Made by a program: the position numbers and the translations under genes
Part shown: piece by piece, positions 10,170 to 21,762 of the stretch
Layout: every line of letters begins with the position of its first letter
Numbering within the stretch: the stretch's first letter is position 1
Notes under the pieces: model-generated
The model's database searches: none
What the model saw: the letters and a program-made list of their open reading frames with translations, nothing else
Told to the model about the DNA's origin: nothing
Source of the DNA: Cymodocea nodosa
Taxonomy: Eukaryota; Streptophyta; Magnoliopsida; Alismatales; Cymodoceaceae
Assembly: GCA_036874045.1 (NCBI GenBank)
Contig: CM072341.1
Coordinates: 2,492,501 to 2,556,500, forward strand
Length of the DNA stretch: 64,000 nt
Direction of reading: 5' to 3'

Positions 10170-12012
10170 TGTTTAGAATGAAAAAGTGCATATTATTAAC
10201 GGTTAATTGCATAATATTTAGCTTATCATATGAGAATTAAGCCATTATGTTATAATTGCACTGTTATATGCTTTAATTGAAGAATCTGCTTAATTTTGGG
10301 GAATTAATGTTAATTTAGTACATTTATGAACTGTCGGTAACTTGTAGGTTGTGAAATTCTTAAGTATTCGAAAATGCATCTGAGCATCGGATAGTTATAC
10401 CTGTAACTCTCCGGAATGTTATTTTATGTTTAAACTACTACTGACACGTGTTGAGAGCTGGTAGATTTACTTACGTTATAACTCGTTAAGTTAGTATAAC
10501 TGCACGCGTTGAGTTACATGAAAATACACTAAGGCAACGCGTTAGGTTAGCATTATAAACTTAAGTTGTTATTTTTGCACGTGTTTTATAGTTAAATCAA
10601 TGAAGGAAGTCCGTTGAGTTATCTGTAACTCCACGAACTATATATTTTCTAATATGCCACTATAGCGGTTGCAGGAACAGACAGTTGGAAGGAAATACCA
10701 CGTTTGCACGTATCACGCAGGAATTCAATCGCGTAGGGAGAAAGAAATCATCGTCGTTGATCTGAAGGAAGGAAATCCAACCGACCATTCAAGCAGAAGC
10801 AGTTACCACTGAAGAAATATAAAAGAAAAGAAGAAAAAAAAGAAAGAGTGTGATCGATGGACGGCCAGTGTATATAGAGGAGGAGTACCGAGCTTTCTGC
10901 AAACAGTATCGTCAATTCTCCGAAGTATCACACCAACCATCGTATCACCATCATAATCACCAATCATCGGAGGTCTGTGAGGATACTTGCCTGATGTCAG
11001 GTCGATTCTGAGCCAAACATAGTGCCTGACAACTACTGTGAGGAGTGATCGCATCGCGGGAAATGAAGACATTTTCACCAAGCGCCGACTCATATTTCAG
11101 GAGATCATAAAGCTTTTAGCCTTGGCTTCGGGTTGATGCCTGTATGCTGAAGAGGAGATCATCTTGCAATTCTGGACTCGCGATTCTATAGGGAGAGGAG
11201 ACAGAATTGTAAGTGGTTCAATTTTCAGTGGTGTAATCACGTTACAAGTAGTCTCGAAAGTATTTACTGTCAAGTGAAATTACCTTACATTTCACCTTTC
11301 GCCCATCACATCAAAACAACAATACCAAAAATAATTTATCTTTGTTTGTATGTTGTATTTGAGTGTTGTATTGTTGGTGTTGTATTGTGATTAATGTTAT
11401 CTGTATCAGTTTTATGATTGTTTTATGTTAGTTTTAATTTTACAGTTTACTGAAATTGGTTCGTATAAAACAACTTAAAGATTTTAATGGTTACTGTTTG
11501 AATCATCTGAATATTAGTATTGCATAATGATAAATCCAATGTTAACTAGCATTAAAAAGCTTAATTGATGTTATTTACAATCTGTGGAATCGCCCAATGG
11601 TTGGCCGAATTCCTCTGTAATTAGCAGTATTATAAAGAAGAGACAAGCTCGTGGAGTTAACTTAAGTCCACGAGGATAGTCCGTTGAGTTATCTATAACT
11701 CAACTAACTTAGTCCATTGAGTTAACTGTAACTCAACGGAGTGCTTATTAAATATAAATTTGAATTGTTCACAATCAAACATTTCTTAAATTCGTCAGCA
11801 ATTCCCTATGAGATCGACCTGTACTTGCATACTGATACAATAGACACTATGCACTTGCAGTTAAAGTACAAATTGGAATTAATATCTAAATTGTATTAAA
11901 GGTTGTTTGTTTACTTCCAAAAGAAAGAATAGGCATAAAGATAAATTAACTAAGTAAAAATAGAAGTAACAAATCTAAGTTTTTCTAGTGTAGTGCTGGG
12001 AAATCACGAACA
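10170..12012 (+). repeat. 5' LTR of element I
   Basis: The 1843-bp repeat runs TG to CA. Relative to the 3' LTR it lacks about 11 bases near 10200 and shows scattered substitutions that I did not count. U3 contains CGGATAGTTA/TAACTCTCCGG palindromes and CACGTG boxes near 10443 and 10575. A TATA element is at 10818. Palindromes of the GTTGAGTTA class lie at 10495-10640 and 11645-11745. Confidence 0.93.
10818..10825 (+). promoter_or_regulatory. Probable TATA box in 5' LTR of I
   Basis: TATAAAAG lies about 650 bases into the LTR and is conserved at 24214, 30683 and 33455 in the other LTRs. Transcription would start roughly 30 bases further on; the exact start is not visible. Confidence 0.6.
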
Positions 12013-12019
12013 AGTTTTA

Positions 12020-12037
12020 TGGCGCCGTTGCTAGGGA
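12020..12037 (+). other. Primer binding site, tRNA-Asp type
   Basis: TGGCGCCGTTGCTAGGGA begins eight bases after the LTR end. It matches the Athila primer site complementary to the 3' end of tRNA-Asp except at two positions (TGGCGCCGTTGCCGGGGA is usual). Confidence 0.9.
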
Positions 12038-12136
12038 ATTGAATTGAATTGAACTGAATTGAATTGATATAAGCAACTGTTAGAGTTGTTTTATTTTAAT
12101 AGTCAAAGTTGTGTGTTTTCTTCTATAATTGAGAAT

Positions 12137-12720
12137 ATGGCATATGCTTATGCTCAAAGATTTCTGAAACATTTAATTAGCATATGTGAATTCTGCAATT
12201 CTGAAGGACACGACATTTCTGATTGTTTGAAATTGAGACATTTACAGATTGATAGATCTCATGAACAATAAATTAATTATCCTCAATATAATAGAGCCGA
12301 GTATGAGAATCCTATAGTTTACCCAACTGATGGTTAGTATAGAATGTGTAATATGATGAGACACACTGAAGTTTGGGATAGCTATGACAGACTGGAGCAT
12401 AGTATACAGCAAAATCTGGACAAATTGGAATACTTTGTGTCTCAACAACAAGAAGTCAACCAACTAAACTATAAGGAGGCATATTCAGAACCTAAATAGG
12501 ATATAATTTACAAAACTGAAAAAGTCATAAAAAAAATTAATCAAAAATTGAATGCAATGAAATTAGATGATCTGGAAACAAAATTAAAAGCATTAGACAA
12601 AAATGCAATGAAAATACAAGTTTTGCAACAGGACAATGAAAATTATAATGTTATAAACCTGCACAACTTGCAAAATATACAACAAACAGAAAACACAAAT
12701 GTAAGAGAATTTAAATAATG
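12137..12720 (+). pseudogene. gag 3' half with zinc knuckle (element I)
   Basis: The ATG at 12137 begins MAYAYAQRFLKHLISI, followed at once by a CX2CX4HX4C knuckle (CEFCNSEGHDISDC), so this corresponds to the nucleocapsid end of gag. After the knuckle come a YPQYNRAEYENP segment and coiled-coil-like Lys/Leu-rich sequence. The frame is that of the downstream protease and RT, interrupted by stops at 12269 and about 12334, 12498 and 12718. No capsid domain precedes the knuckle: only about 100 bases separate the primer site from this start. The missing domain is the one found in element A at 810-1967. Confidence 0.75.
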
Positions 12721-13819
12721 CACTTTAAAACTAAAAACAATTGAAGATCATAATTACGAAAATGATATACAAAAACATCATGAAAGTAACGAAAATCTGG
12801 AAGATGTATGTGTAACATTAAGATCTGGAACTGATATACCACCAAGAACTCAAAATGAAAATGATATGAAGGTGGACAAGAGTAAAAATCAAAATGATAA
12901 TGAAAATGTAATAGCTGAAAATCTAGAAATCACTGAAGAACAATCTGAATCTGCAATTGAAGCTAAAAATGATCAAACAAATCAACTGAAAGAAAAAGAG
13001 TATTTGAAATCAAAATCTTTAGCACCCTATCCTGAAAGATTACAACAAACAATTCTTGAAAAACAAGAAAAAATAAGAGAAATTTTTGAAAAAGTACAAG
13101 TTAACATTCTTTTGTTAGATCTATTGCAGAATATGCCACCTTGTGCTAAATTTCTGAAGGATTGGTGTACTAAGAAAAGAGAGCGAAAAGTTCTTAGAAA
13201 GGTCTTTTTAGTTGAGCAAAGTAGTTACCTATTTCTGCCAAAAATTCCTAAAAAGTTATCTGATCCTAGAATCCCTGTTATATCATGCACCATAGGAAAT
13301 ACCATTCTAGAAAGAACCTTAATAGACTTAGGTGCAGGTATAAATGTTATGCCAAGTGATATATTTGCATCCTTAGGATTAGAAGGCTTAACTCCTACTA
13401 GTACGGTTATTCAATTAGCTGATAAAAGTATAAGAGACCCTAGAGGAAAAATAGAGGATGTCTTAATTAAAATCAAGAATTTTATATATCCTATTGATAT
13501 TGTAATTTTGGATTCCCAACAAATTAAGCATAAAAGTAGTGATACATCTTTAATTTTGGGAAGGCCATTTTTAGCAACATCAGGTGCTGTTATAAATTGT
13601 AAAACTAGAGTAATGAAGTTAGCATATGGTAATGAGGATACTCAATTAAATATTTTCAAACTAGAAAGGTTTGAGGAGTTAGAAATGCCCTTACATACCA
13701 TAGACTTTTTAGAGGATGAAGGAGATATGTTAGATGATGTGATTCAAGAAGAATTAAATAGGCAAATCAATTCTGAAACTTTAGAAGAAAGTGAAAGCAT
13801 AAATATAGAAGGAGATTAG
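12721..13819 (+). CDS. Aspartic protease region of Athila-type pol (element I)
   Basis: In the same frame as the gag remnant. VCVTLRSGTDIP (near 12810) is the TLRSG motif that precedes protease in Athila polyproteins. After an acidic linker and YPERLQQ, the protease fold carries TLIDLGAGINVMPSDIF near 13318-13368, with catalytic Asp in DLGA, and the SLILGRPFLATSGAVINC segment near 13550. It is open from 12866 to TAG 13817-13819, about 317 codons. The protease would cleave Gag-Pol in the particle. The terminal TAG separates it from RT in the same frame. Confidence 0.88.
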
Positions 13820-15312
13820 GAAGAAATTAATTTAAAAAATGATGATGTTCAATTAGGAGCTCTAGCTTCTGAGGGGCAGCATTTAGAATTAAAATCTTTA
13901 CCTCCTGAATTAACCTATATATTTCTGGAAGATAAACAAACCTATCCAATCTTTATTGCCTCAGATTTGAAAGAGGATCAAATAGCTAAATTAAAAGAGG
14001 TAATAAAAAGTTATAAAGAAGCAATAGGATGGACTATGACTGATATAAAAGGGTTAAGTTGAACTTTATGCTGTCACCACATATATTTAGAAGAGAATGC
14101 TAAACCTGTTAGAATTCCTGAGAGGAGATTAAATCCAAACCTTAAGGAAGTAGTCAAGAAGTAAATAGTTAAATGGTTAGATAATGATATAATTTATCCG
14201 ATTTATGATAGCTCATGGGTTAGTCCAATCCATGTAGTTCCCAAGAAATCAAGATTAACATTTATTAGGAATGAAAGTCAAGACTTGATACCTACTAGAA
14301 TTCAATCAGGCTGGAGAGTATGTATAGACTATAGAAAGTTGAATGTTGTGACTAGGAAAGATCATTTTTCCTTACCTTTTATAGATCAAATGCTGGAAAG
14401 ATTAGCAGGGCAATAATATTTTTGTTTCCTAGACGAGTATTCAGGGTATAATCAAATTCCAGTGGCATTAGAGGATCAAGAGAAAACAACTTTCACTTGT
14501 CCTAATGGAACTTATGCTTTTAAAAGAATGGCATTCGGATTATGCAATGCACTAGCTACCTTTCAAAGGTGTGTGCAGGGCATATTTACTGGAATGACTG
14601 AAGAATTTTTAGAAATATTTATGGATGATTTTACTGTATATGGCAACTCATATGAAGTGTGTTTAAGCAATTTAGACCAAATATTAAAACGTTGTGTGGA
14701 AAAAAATCTAGTTTTAAATTGGGAAAAATGTCACTTCATGGTTAAACAAGGAATAGTCTTAGGGCATGTTGTTTCTAAAAACGGGTTGGAAGTAGATAAA
14801 GCTAAAATAGAAGTAATTTCTAATCTACTAAAACCTAAATCAGTAAAACATATTAGATCATTTCTAGGACATGCTGGCTTTTATAGAAGATTTATTAAAG
14901 ACTTTAGCAAGATAGCTAGACCTTTAACTAATCTATTAAAAGATGTTCCATTTAACTTTGATAAAAATTGCAAGGAAGCATTTTTTAGACTTAAGACTAG
15001 CTTAATTTCAACTCCTATAATTCAAGCACCTAATTGGAACCATCCATTTGAATTAATGTGCGATGCTTCTGATTTTGCTGTAGGAGTAGTGTTAGGACAG
15101 AAAATAGAAAAATCTCCTAGAGTGATTCATTATGCAAGCAAAACCTTAAATGATGCTCAAGTTAATTACACAACTAATGAAAAAGAATTATTAGTTGTTG
15201 TGTTTGCTTTAGAAAAGTTTAGATCATATTTGATTGGAGCTAAAGTAATAGTATACACGGATCATTCATCTTTAAAACATCTAATAAAAAAAAAGAAACT
15301 AAACCTAGATTG
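13820..15312 (+). pseudogene. Reverse transcriptase and RNase H (element I)
   Basis: RT motifs in order: ARPVRIPERR-like segment near 14100, SSWVSPIHVVPKKS near 14212, GWRVCIDYRKLNVVTRKDHF near 14311, FAFKRMAFGLCNALATFQR-type motif near 14517 and catalytic FMDDF near 14620. RNase H follows with FELMCDASDFAVGVVLG (15047), TNEKELLVVVFALEKF and [10 protein letters not shown] near 15253. Stops lie at 14060 (TGA), 14162 (TAA) and 14415 (TAA). The frame ends at 15312 through a one-base slip in the A run at about 15287-15296; downstream sequence continues in the next frame. Catalytic residues are intact, but the polyprotein cannot be made without readthrough. Confidence 0.92.
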
Positions 15313-16785
15313 ATCCAATGGATATTATTATTGCAAGAATTCGATCTAGAAATTAAAGATAAAAAAGGTTGTGAGAATGTAGTAGAAGATCATTTATCAA
15401 TATTACAAATAGAAAAATCAAATATTGAAATTAAGGATAATTTTCCTGATGAACAATTAATGACCATCAACACAATGCCTTGGTATGCAGACATAGTTAA
15501 TTACTTAGTTACTGGTTTAACACCTAAGGATTGGAATAGACAAGATAAGAAATTGTTTTTCTCAAGAGTAAAATATTACTATTAGGAAGACCCTTACTTA
15601 TTTAAGAAATATCCTGATCTAGTTTTAAGGAGGTGTGTTCCAGAAACTGAATATTCGAGCATATTGTCTTTCTGTCATGACCAAGCTTGTGGAGGATATT
15701 TTGGTTCAGGGAAAACTGCTTCAAAAATTCTGCAATGTGGGTTTTATTGGCCAACACTATTCAAAGATGCTCATAAATATTGCTTAAGTTATTTAAGATG
15801 TCAACAAATAGGAAGAATATCAAAGAGGAATATGATGTCTCTTAATCCTATTGTTGAGGTTGAAATCTTTGATGTGTGGGGAATAGATTTTATGGGTCCA
15901 TTTCCTATATCTAATAAATTTAATTACATATTGTTGGGAGTGGATTATGTATCTAAATGGATAGAAGCTATTCCTACAAAAACTAACGATAACAAAGTGG
16001 TAATACAATTTATAAGAACAAATATATTTGCTAGCTTTGGAATACCTAAAGCTATTATCAGTGATAGAGGAACTCATTTCTGTAATAGAAGTTTTGAAGC
16101 CTTAATGAAGAAATATGGAGTAAACCACAAAATTGCAACATCATATCATCCGCAAACAAGTGGACAAGTAGAAAGTGCAAACAAACAAATTAAATTAATC
16201 TTGGAAAAAGTAGTAAATCCTACTAGAACAGATTGGGCTAATAGATTGATTGATGCACTTTAGGCTTATAGAACTGCTTATAAAACGAGCTTAGGTATGT
16301 CACCTTTTAGGCTAGTATATGGAAAAAGTTGTCATTTACCTGCTGAAATAGAACATAAAGCTTATTGGGCATTAAAAACTCTGAACACTAATTTAAATCA
16401 AGCTACTGAAAATAGGAAAATGCAACTAATTGAATTAGAAGAATTTAGAAATGAAGCTTATTCAAAGACTGTAAGAGAAAAAGAGAAAATTAAATTCTAG
16501 CATGATAGAAAAATTATTCCTAAAAACTTTGAAATAGAACAAGAAGTATATCTTTATATGGCTAGACTCCATAACCATCTAGGAAAATTAAGATCTAGAT
16601 GGGCAAGGCCTTACATAGTTCGAAATGTTTATCCTTATGGAGATATTGAAATTGAAAATCCTAAAAATCAGAATATATTTAAAGTAAATGGACAAAGACT
16701 TAAACCTATTCTGAAAACACCAAAAAGCTCCTTTGGAATTATAGAAGAAATCAGAGTAGAGGACTACTTGAGTTTTACTTAGTAA
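15313..16785 (+). pseudogene. Integrase (element I)
   Basis: It continues pol after the frameshift. The zinc-binding region (CHDQACGGYFGSGKTASKIL then HKYCLSYLRCQQ) has tyrosine where a His (GGH) and a Cys (CxxC) are usual, both explicable by C-to-T or G-to-A change. The catalytic triad is present: Asp in WGIDFMGPFP (about 15885), Asp in IISDRGTHFC (about 16060) and Glu in SGQVESANKQIK (about 16160). The C-terminal RSRWARPYIVRNVYPYG and FKVNGQRLKPIL close the domain. TAG codons interrupt at 15583, 16261 and 16498; the last is shared with element B. The product would insert cDNA into chromosomes. Confidence 0.93.
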
Positions 16786-17471
16786 GAAATCAGTTTTTAT
16801 GTTTATATATATATATAAATAAAAAAATAAAACATTAAAAATATATATATAACATAAAAATAGTTGCGGTTCAACCGACTAGATCCATCGGTATGGCCGG
16901 AAAATTAAAAAATATTTAGGTCTGACCTAAGCATAGCATCGGTATGACCGGAACATTAAAAAAATATTGATTTTACCGAAACATAGTATCGGTTAAACTG
17001 GAAAAAAATTGTATATTAATTTTCAGAAAAAATTTTATTTTACCAAAACATAGTATCGGTTCAACCGAAAGAAAGATAAAAAAAATAAAAAAATATTTAG
17101 GTTTGACCGAAGCATAGTATCGATTAAACCTGTAAAAAAACAGAAAAACTATTCTCTGTAATATTTTTATTATTATATTTGCTTGTGCGGGGAGTCCGTT
17201 GAGTTACGCTTAACTCAACGAGCTTACTCCGTTAAGTCTTGAGTTAGTCAACGAGCTTGTTTCGTTGAGTTACTTGTAACACAACGGAGTACTGTAGCTA
17301 AGACCGTAGATAAAATAGTAATAGTTGGTTCGGGAAATGACCTGATTACCCGCCTAAACTTAGTTCTTATTTAAACTAAAACCTAGGGTTTTTGGGGCAT
17401 TATCTGACAAATCATTTAGAATCTAGAACAATAGAAATCAGAGCGATTACGTGCTATTGTGTAACTCCACG
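16786..17471. repeat. Spacer with two palindrome classes (element I)
   Basis: 686 non-coding bases. From 16865 to 17130 units of ATCGGTATGACCGG and ACCGAAACATAGTATCGGT repeat; from 17190 to 17295 the GTTGAGTTA/TAACTCAACG class follows. A moderately conserved non-palindromic stretch (17300-17471) leads to the ORFX start. Confidence 0.7.
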
Positions 17472-19694
17472 ATGATGAAGATGACGCCTGAATTCTGGGA
17501 AGATGTTGTTGATACATCAGAATTTCTAAAAGAAACAGAAGAGTGGCACACGCGGCAGAAGATCAGAAATACGACAAGAGAGAAAGAGCTACAGAAGGTA
17601 GAATCAAAACTTTTCAAGTTGAGAAGAGATTTAGTAGATATGGATATACGAATACCTCAAATGATGGAAACACGAATCAGAATAGCAACAGAAATAGCTG
17701 TAAGTAAGGAAAGACAAATAAGGCCAAGTAATGAAGTTGCCCAAGAATTAATCCAACGTAAGTCCCGACTCTGGTTCAAAAGACGAATCTGTAGACAAGC
17801 TAAACGGGTGATCTGAGAACAAGAAAGGAAAGCAAATGAAGAGGCAACTGAAGAACAGGAGGAACCAACTACTAAAAGACCTGTTCTTGAGGAGTAGTAG
17901 TCTAGACCTTCTGTTCCACCATTTAAGCCAATGGCACGAGTAGAAATGATGGGGCCTTTGACTGAAGAAGAAATAAGAGAATTTGCAGAACTGGTTCAAG
18001 TTGGAAAAAACCAAGGAGAATCAGAAGATTTGGTAGTGGCTAAAGCACATCTGGTGTTTGATGCACTGTACAAAAAGAGGGCTGCAGAAAAGTTGAAAGC
18101 CCAATATAAAATTAAAGTGGAACAGCATCAAGAAGCTACTGCCAAAACTGCTGTTAGAGATGCTGCAAAAGAAGCTGAAGCTGGTCCTTCGAGATCAGCA
18201 ATTATTGGAAGAATTAAACAAGAAGAGCCAGTACCTGTGGTTCGAAAGCCTACAGAGCCTACTTTTGTAGATTTAATTTCAGAAGATGAAGAGGAAGAAC
18301 AGGCACAACTAATCAGAAAAAAGAAAGAAAAAGAAAAAGTGCCTGATTATAAAGAAATTAAATCTGAAGTACCAATTTTTATAGGGCTTGTGGAGCAGAT
18401 TTTTATTAACCTGCTATCCGAATATGAGGAGGAGCAGGAGGAGCAAAGAAAAGAAAAAAATCAGACTGAAATCAGTTTGCAGCCTGTACAAGAAGAAACA
18501 GAAATTAGGGCAGAAACTAAATTACCCGTGACTCCATCCCAATCTGTTACAGAATGAGAAAGAATAGTAACAGAACTGATTGGTAGTTAGGAGGAAAAAG
18601 AAAGAGTAGAAAATGAAGAGGCTGAAAGAAGTCATTTGGACAAAAATAATTTCATAGATTCCACTGAAGAGCAAGAAACTCTTCAGCAAATTATGGAAAG
18701 AATTCAAGACAGAGTAGAGAGTTCTGCCGGCTCACCACCACAGACAGAAGCAAAAGCAAAAATTCAGGAATCTGAAGAGAATGTCCAAATGCAGCCTATA
18801 CTAGAGGAAGAGCTAGAGCAAACTCCTCTCGAGCAACAAAGTCACCTTCCTGACCCGACTGAAACAATAATTTTGAATGAAGTACATTTTTGTAGTCAGG
18901 AAGCTTATATCAAATACCAAGAAATAAGGGGTTACGATATTATTTACAGTAGGCTAGTAATTTATATCTCAAGATAGAAAGATCTATTTGAATTCCAAGG
19001 TCTACTGCAATTTATATCTCAAGATAGAGGGCATGCAGTATATGAGAATTTAGTGCCCTATTTCTATGCAAATTTAAGAGAAGGAGAAGGAGAACTAATT
19101 TCAAACGTGGAGGAAGCTGATGTACAGATAACACCAGAGCTTCTCCACAACAAATTTGGTTTAAAGAATGAAGGAACAAAAATTTTGGAGGATACAACTA
19201 CAGTTGAATGGACTGAGCAGCAAATTAAGGATTGTTTAGTTATCAATCCTGGTGTGCCATTATTAAACAGATTGAAGCATTTAAATGGTAAAGCACACAT
19301 GGTAGCTAACATTCTGATTAAGAATGTCTATCAACGACAGGGCCATGATATAGAATTAAGTCAATTTGTCAAATGGGCCACGTATATAGTTGTAAATAAG
19401 ATCCAAATAAATTTGTCTGCAGTTTTTATCTCCAAGCTAAAAACAGTAAAGAAGAAATTATTTTATGGAGATTTGATTCCACTGCTGATGGTGGATAGTA
19501 TTGATTTCACTAAATGGACATCAAAAAGGATAAGATCTAGAACCATTTCAGTGAAAGAATACAGAAATTTTGTAGCTGCAGAATTAGTTGTACCTTCTAG
19601 AGAAATTGCAAGAGCAGTAGGGAGGATAAATCAATTAGAGCAGCAATTAGAAAAACTCCAGAAGGAAGTAGATGAACTTAGGCATAGAGATTAA
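17472..19694 (+). pseudogene. ORFX: coiled-coil protein with plant transposon-like domain (element I)
   Basis: One frame of about 740 codons from ATG 17472 (MMKMTPEFWEDVVDTSEF) to TAA 19692-19694. Residues 1-115 are a charged coiled coil (EKELQKVESKLFKLRRDL) ending in a basic RLWFKRRICRQAKR. The middle (about 150-460) has KAHLVFDALYKKRAAEKLK and acidic low-complexity tracts. Residues about 475-700 (AYIKYQEIRGYDIIY; YENLVPYFYANLREGEGELI; ITPELLHNKFGLKNEGTKIL) resemble the 'putative plant transposon protein' family (probably PF20167, from memory). The last 35 residues form a leucine-zipper-like coil. Stops: 17814 (TGA where B has TGG), about 17896, 18555, 18588, 18975. Its role is unknown; a structural or nucleic-acid-binding function is only a guess. 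Confidence 0.75.
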
Positions 19695-20411
19695 ATTGTA
19701 TTGTTCGTCTACTTGTGTAAAATTGTATGAAATTGTATGATGTACTTGTAATGTAATTGATTCATATTAATGAATATAATTTTTTAGATGCAATTTTCAT
19801 ACTTATTTGAATGTGAAATGAATAGAATTTATTGAATATTATGTAATTTGTGGAACTTTATGAATATGTAACAGATTTACAATTTGCTGAATGATAGGAT
19901 AACTGCTTAAAAATTTCTACATGTTATAAGGTAAAATGTAAATTCTGCATAACATAAAATGACCTGCAATTTAAATCTTTATATAATGTTCAGATTTAAA
20001 TGTATTTTAATCAAAATGAGGCATTAATGACATAGATTTAACTTTATTACAGTTAGCAGAATGACAAAGAAAAAAAAATAAAATAGAATAGAAAACTTAT
20101 GAGAGTGAAACTTAGAAGTTGCCAAATGTTAACTTAACGAAGTAATTCCGTTGAGTTAATTGTAACTCCACGAGGTCAGTAATATAATATAAGGTCACTC
20201 CGTTGAGTTATCTGTAACTCAACGAAGTTAGTCCGTGGAGTTAGCAACAGTAACCGACTATGTTCTGTTGAGTAATCTGTAACTCAACGAGGTTAGTTCG
20301 TGGATTAAGCAGAACAGTTATTCTTTTAACCACAAACGAAACTTCGTCGGTTTAGCGGTTACCAAAATTTGAAATTAGTAGTGGTACACGTACCCATTAA
20401 AACAGGAACCG
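19695..20411 (+). other. Spacer between ORFX and F-box module (element I)
   Basis: Non-coding. It contains an AT-rich stretch (19700-20100) and GTTGAGTTA-class palindromes at 20125-20315. The part from 19984 is the same sequence that opens the window. Confidence 0.65.
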
Positions 20412-20614
20412 CGATGCACATTGCAAGACACGTTCTTGCAACAAGATTTATTCACTTTATGGATGCACAGTATATATATGAAACAGAATGTTATTTACGA
20501 GTTACCAACACTTTTAAGAGAAAGGAGAAAGCGTTGGAGGAACTGGAAGGAGAAGCAGCTGATTCAACCTTCATCCGACAACAAATATTTATAGAATGGA
20601 AAGCCTCAGACTGA
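20412..20614 (+). CDS. Short leader ORF overlapping the F-box start (element I)
   Basis: ATG 20412 opens a 67-codon frame (MHIARHVLATRFIHFMDAQY) ending in KRKEKALEELEGEAADS and a short tail. It overlaps the F-box ATG at 20596 in another frame. Related peptides occur in A and B. No family is recognised. Given the overlap it could act as an upstream ORF on an F-box message. Confidence 0.3.
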
Positions 20615-21762
20615 ATCGACAAATGGAATTAATGCAATTACCGTTGGATGCACAAATGGAAATACTAAGTAACTTGCCAGCTAAAGATCTGTGTAGGATG
20701 TGTTGTGTATCAAAGGAAATTAAAGACTGTATTGAAGAAAAATATTTTCAGGGACTACAAGCTGCAAAAATGACTAAGATTAGAGATGGATTTATATGGA
20801 GGTCATTTAATCGTAGTTCAAATACCCATGAATATCTGGCTATGGAAGAAACTACTGGAATTCCACCCAATGCATTAGAAGGAATGAGTCATATTATGGG
20901 GATAGATGAATGATTAATCATATACAAGACGAGACCAAGGTATGCAAGTTTATCATTACCTGAGATTTTGATAAGAAATCCTATAACAGGAGAAGAATGT
21001 AATATAGGAAGACCTAATATATTTGAAGCACCAACTGAAAATTTTGGGTCAACTTTAATATTTTCTGATAAAAATTCTGCAATTCCTGAAAAATTATATT
21101 ATTGGAGACCTATAGGAAATTGGGGTGAAGATTTACGCTTAAGTGTGTATAATTTTCTGAACAGATCTTGGAATGAAAACATTATAATATATCTAGGACA
21201 GAAATCATTAATTAACCAAACACATGTCATACTTGATGGTTATATTTATTTAGTCACGGAGATATCAATAGCATATAGATCTGATTTATACATAGTGAGC
21301 ATAGATAGTTATGATGATTATACAGAAATTTTACCTATATCGAGTGAAATAGCTAAACCACCATCTGAAAAATTTAATAAAATTCAAATAGGAATGTGGT
21401 ATAATGAAAAAGATGATCCTACTTTATGTCTGATAAGATGGTGGGATGAACTGATGAAATTTCAAATATGGATTATGAAAGACATGAATGAATGGAAGTG
21501 GGAAGAGGAATATATTGAAATAGATGTAGAAATAGAAACTGCTACATTATCCTAGAACCAAAAAGGATCCCTTTCTGCATTACATATCATTAATGTTAAT
21601 ACACTCATATTTGGAATTTACAATATATTGCATGTTTACAAATTAAAAAAGACCAAGAACTGCATTAAAATAGAATTAATAGTAAGAAGAACTATACCTA
21701 AAAAGTTTGCTTGGACTGATACATTTATTCCATTTGTTTCTACTTTTCAATCATGTTCTTAA
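20596..21762 (+). pseudogene. Retrotransposon-borne F-box protein gene, intronless (element I)
   Basis: A single frame of 388 codons starts MESLRLNRQMELMQLPLDA and stops at TAA 21760-21762, the usual length of a plant F-box/FBA protein. F-box about residues 10-55 (MEILSNLPAKDLCRMCCVSK, EIKDCIEEKYFQG). FBA-like half: IRNPITGEECNIGRPN near 125; LYYWRPIGNWGEDLRLSVYN; VILDGYIYLVTEISIAYRSD; RWWDELMKFQIWIMKDMNEW near 290; end IPKKFAWTDTFIPFVSTF. Two in-frame stops, TGA 20911 and TAG 21553 (TGG in A and B), inactivate it. The intron of A is precisely absent after CTG at about 20613. It occupies the envelope position of Athila elements. Known plant F-box proteins are SCF ubiquitin-ligase adaptors; the target here is unknown. 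Confidence 0.88.

Noticed and set aside
10803..11093. Minus-strand open frame in the LTR, repeated at 33211-33714
   Set aside because: It is retained because the sequence is an LTR copy in the R/U5 zone; no domain, and the two frames diverge and end differently. Treated as a shadow.
19064..19312. Minus-strand open frames across ORFX (also 8204-8452, 9012-like positions)
   Set aside because: They lie opposite the clearly conserved plus-strand FYANL domain and show no features of their own.
20911..20913. Stop codon recoding (selenocysteine-like) in the F-box gene
   Set aside because: B has GGA at the same site and other stops are present; ordinary mutation explains it.
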